Below, piece after piece: positions 61,538 to 64,000 of a DNA stretch of 64,000 nucleotides. The notes under the pieces are model-generated. The model was not told where the DNA came from. It saw only the letters and a list, made by a program, of their open reading frames with translations, and did not search any database. A program made the position numbers and the translations under genes. This DNA comes from Qingshengfaniella alkalisoli. GTDB taxonomy: Bacteria > Pseudomonadota > Alphaproteobacteria > Rhodobacterales > Rhodobacteraceae. Every line of letters begins with the position of its first letter. The first letter of the stretch is position 1. The stretch is from assembly GCF_007855645.1 (NCBI RefSeq), contig NZ_CP042262.1, positions 248,001 to 312,000 of the forward strand, given 5' to 3'.

Positions 61538-62532
61538 CCGTCTACGCGCTGAACGGGCTTGGCCGGATGGGCAAGCTGGCGCTACGGCCGCTTTTGGAAA
61601 GCGGAGCCGAGATCGCCTGGATCAACGACGCGGTGGGCGATCCCGAGATGCACGCGCATCTGCTGCAATTCGACACCGTGCATGGCCGTTGGCATGCGGC
61701 CTTCGCCCATGATGCGGACAGCGTGACCATCGATGGCACCCGGCTGCCCTTCATCGGGGCGACGGACCTGACCGCCCTGCCGCTTGACGGCGTCGACGTT
61801 GTCATCGACTGCACCGGTGCCTTCAAGAGCGAGGCGAAGCTGGCCCCCTATTTCGACGCGGGGGTGAAAAAGGTCGTGGTCTCGGCACCCGTGAAGGACG
61901 GGCCGACGGCCAATATCGTCCATGGGGTCAACAACGATGCCTATGATCCCGCCGCGCACCGGATCGTCACGGCGGCGTCCTGCACGACGAATTGCCTGGC
62001 CCCGGTGGTGAAGGTCATCCACGAGGCGATCGGGATCCGGCACGGGTCCATCACCACGATCCATGACGTCACCAACACCCAGACCATCGTCGACCGGCCA
62101 GCCAAGGATCTGCGGCGCGCGCGGTCGGCGCTGAACTCGCTGATTCCGACCACGACCGGCAGCGCCACGGCGATCACGCTGATCTATCCCGAGCTGACAG
62201 GCCGGCTGAACGGTCACGCGGTGCGGGTGCCGCTGCTCAATGCCTCGATCACCGATTGCGTGTTCGAGGTCGAACGCGAAACCACCGTCGAAGAGGTCAA
62301 CGCCCTGTTCAAGGCTGCCGCGGAGGGCCCGCTGAAGGACATCCTCGGCTACGAGGAACGCCCGTTGGTGTCAGCCGATTACACCAACGACACGCGGTCC
62401 AGCATCGTCGATGCGCCCTCGACCATGGTCGTCAACGGCACGCAGGTGAAGATCTACGCCTGGTACGACAACGAGATGGGCTATGCTCATCGGCTGGTGG
62501 ACGTGGCCCTGATGGTGGGGCAGTCCCTGTGA
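61534..62532 (+). CDS. ArsJ-associated glyceraldehyde-3-phosphate dehydrogenase
   Basis: A 332-residue GAPDH. The NAD motif is [17 protein letters not shown]. The catalytic cysteine is in [20 protein letters not shown] (around residue 150), [10 protein letters not shown] follows, and the C-terminal [14 protein letters not shown] is diagnostic. In arsenate operons this enzyme adds arsenate to glyceraldehyde-3-phosphate to give 1-arseno-3-phosphoglycerate, which ArsJ exports. Its position between arsC and arsJ with four-base overlaps on both sides supports that role rather than central glycolysis. Confidence 0.93.
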   Translation: MTVYALNGLGRMGKLALRPLLESGAEIAWINDAVGDPEMHAHLLQFDTVHGRWHAAFAHDADSVTIDGTRLPFIGATDLTALPLDGVDVVIDCTGAFKSEAKLAPYFDAGVKKVVVSAPVKDGPTANIVHGVNNDAYDPAAHRIVTAASCTTNCLAPVVKVIHEAIGIRHGSITTIHDVTNTQTIVDRPAKDLRRARSALNSLIPTTTGSATAITLIYPELTGRLNGHAVRVPLLNASITDCVFEVERETTVEEVNALFKAAAEGPLKDILGYEERPLVSADYTNDTRSSIVDAPSTMVVNGTQVKIYAWYDNEMGYAHRLVDVALMVGQSL

Positions 62533-63794
62533 CCGGCCGCGCCCGAGGCCTGTCCGCTTATATCGCGGTGACCGCGGCCTACTGGGCCTTCATGCTGACC
62601 GACGGTGCGCTGCGGATGCTGGTGCTTCTGCATTTCCACAGGCTGGGATTTTCCCCGGTGCAGCTGGCCTACCTGTTCGTGCTCTACGAGATCGCGGGGA
62701 TGGTGACGAACCTTTCGGCGGGGTGGATCGCGGCGCGGTTCGGGCTGACCTCGACACTGTATGCGGGGCTTGCGATCCAGGTCGCGGCGCTGATCGCGCT
62801 GTCGCAGCTCGATCCGGCCTGGACGCTGGGGGTGTCGGTGGCATTCGTCATGCTGGTGCAGGGCGCATCCGGCATCGCCAAGGACCTGGCCAAGATGTCG
62901 TCGAAATCGGCGGTCAAGATCCTGGCGCCCACGGAAAGCGGAGGGTTGTTTCGCTGGGTGGCGGTGCTGACCGGATCGAAGAACGCGGTCAAGGGACTGG
63001 GCTTCCTGCTGGGCGCGGCGCTGCTGGCGACGCTGGGCTTTAGCTGGGCGGTCCTGGCGATGGCGGCGGCCTTGGCGGCGATCCTTCTGGCGGTGCTGGT
63101 GGCGATGCCCTCCGGCTTGCCCAAGGGCCGCAAGGGTACGAAGTTCTCCGAAGTCTTCTCGAAATCCGCGAAGGTCAACTGGCTGTCGGCGGCACGCGTG
63201 TTCCTGTTCGCGGCGCGCGACGTGTGGTTCGTGGTCGGCATCCCGATCTATTTCTATGCGGTGCTGTCGGACGGGACCGAGGCGGGCAACCGCGCCGCCT
63301 TCTTCATGATCGGGACGTTCATGGCGGTCTGGACCATCCTCTACGGCGCGGTCCAGGCCGGCGCGCCGCGGCTGCTGCGGGCCTCGACGCGGTCCGAGGC
63401 GGACCTGATCGGCGAGGCAAGGCGATGGGCCTGGCTTCTGTTCACCGTTCCGGCGGTCCTGACGCTGACGGCGCTGGTGTCCGCACAACCCACGGCCTGG
63501 CTGACGGCGGTGCTGATCGTCGGGCTACTGGCGTTCGGCGCGGTTTTCGCGGTGAACTCGTCGCTGCATTCCTACCTGATCCTCGCCTTCACCAAGTCCG
63601 AGCGCGTGACGATGGACGTGGGCTTCTACTACATGGCCAATGCCGGCGGGCGGCTGGCAGGAACAATTCTGTCAGGCCTGACCTACCAAGTGGGCGGGCT
63701 GCCTCTGATGCTTGCCACCGCGACCGCAATGGTCGCGTTCAGCGCGATGGCTGCAGGACGGTTGCGCGACGATATTAATCCAGCCCTGCCCTAG
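62529..63794 (+). CDS. arsJ: ArsJ organoarsenical efflux permease (MFS)
   Basis: A 421-residue major facilitator with about 12 membrane segments. Its typical start is [20 protein letters not shown] followed by [40 protein letters not shown] and [20 protein letters not shown] are conserved in ArsJ. It exports 1-arseno-3-phosphoglycerate made by the preceding GAPDH, which then breaks down to arsenate outside. The start is the GTG at 62529 that overlaps the GAPDH stop as GTGA; an upstream frame merely repeats that gene. Function known from the family; the match here is strong. Confidence 0.92.
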   Translation: MTGRARGLSAYIAVTAAYWAFMLTDGALRMLVLLHFHRLGFSPVQLAYLFVLYEIAGMVTNLSAGWIAARFGLTSTLYAGLAIQVAALIALSQLDPAWTLGVSVAFVMLVQGASGIAKDLAKMSSKSAVKILAPTESGGLFRWVAVLTGSKNAVKGLGFLLGAALLATLGFSWAVLAMAAALAAILLAVLVAMPSGLPKGRKGTKFSEVFSKSAKVNWLSAARVFLFAARDVWFVVGIPIYFYAVLSDGTEAGNRAAFFMIGTFMAVWTILYGAVQAGAPRLLRASTRSEADLIGEARRWAWLLFTVPAVLTLTALVSAQPTAWLTAVLIVGLLAFGAVFAVNSSLHSYLILAFTKSERVTMDVGFYYMANAGGRLAGTILSGLTYQVGGLPLMLATATAMVAFSAMAAGRLRDDINPALP

Positions 63795-63850
63795 AATCTG
63801 CGTCTTGGTCGCCTGCGCGATGCACCAGTTTGCCGCTGCGAGCCCTTCGG

Positions 63851-64000
63851 TCAGAATCGGTCAACCGGTAGTTTAAGATAGTGACGCCCGTCGACCTCCG
63901 CGGCAGGAAGACGCCCGCCACGCAGATTGATCTGGAGCGCGGCTAGGATGCGGTCGGGCAATGCCAGTGTAGCGTCCCGGTCTTGGCGGCGCTTGATCCA
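63851..64000 (-). CDS. hypothetical protein (C-terminal part, runs off window)
   Basis: The last 49 codons of a minus-strand gene that enters from beyond the window edge. They read WIKRRQDRDATLALPDRILA, then ALQINLRGGRLPAAEVDGRH, and end YLKLPVDRF before TGA at 63851. The frame has good third-position G/C bias. I do not recognise the family. It converges on arsJ. Confidence 0.5.
   Translation of the reverse strand, partial: WIKRRQDRDATLALPDRILAALQINLRGGRLPAAEVDGRHYLKLPVDRF

Overview
The window reads as part of an alphaproteobacterial genome, most likely Rhodobacterales (Roseobacter-type). It is GC-rich and dense in ABC and TRAP solute importers. It carries an ArsR-ArsC fusion next to an ArsJ pair, a DUF917/hydantoinase cluster, and a type I secretion locus with BapA-prefix proteins. 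No rRNA, tRNA, CRISPR array or complete insertion sequence was seen. Several catabolic islands are separated by decayed transposase pieces, so this looks like accessory or plasmid-like DNA.

Region 1 (1-14.3 kb) is a carbohydrate-use island. A divergent pair of units encodes a Gfo/Idh dehydrogenase, an amidohydrolase-type lactonase, an IlvD/EDD dehydratase and a DHDPS-family aldolase. These are the four steps of a non-phosphorylative sugar-acid pathway. A GH39-like glycosidase, a family 5 binding protein and a complete Opp/Dpp-type importer follow. A GntR/FCD regulator interrupted by two extra bases lies between them, and TTGTCAACAA operator-like sites lie in both promoter regions. Region 2 (14.5-26.3 kb) starts with an IS3-family transposase tail. 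It continues with a LAL-type LuxR regulator and an operon of peptide-type ABC transporter genes (first permease frameshifted), a HyuA-like protein, two DUF917 paralogues and a second binding protein.

Region 3 (26.5-29.5 kb) is an ECF sigma/anti-sigma unit with a fasciclin protein and a DUF4394 protein. Two matching ECF-type promoters are visible. Region 4 (29.9-36 kb) is a polyamine-type (Pot) ABC importer with an SDR and a divergent LuxR regulator, followed by an IS6-family relic. Region 5 (36-43.6 kb) holds an FAH-family hydrolase, a GntR regulator, a 2-hydroxyacid dehydrogenase, a TRAP transporter and a GMC oxidoreductase. The tail of a lost SDR gene sits beside the FAH gene.

Region 6 (44-59.6 kb) is the most unusual part. 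Two long, acidic proteins almost free of lysine and arginine are built from degenerate DGLLGxLxG-type repeats, one of them also carrying 19 tandem six-residue repeats. They flank a small BapA-prefix protein, a full type I secretion system (TolC, C39-like ABC, HlyD), a one-POTRA Omp85 protein, a glycosyltransferase, a LuxR-type response regulator and a hybrid kinase with an Hpt domain. The half-site AGTATGT recurs in three promoter regions of this locus. I infer a two-component-controlled surface adhesin or matrix system. Region 7 (60.5-64 kb) is an arsenate operon: ArsR-ArsC fusion, GAPDH and ArsJ, which export arsenate as 1-arseno-3-phosphoglycerate.
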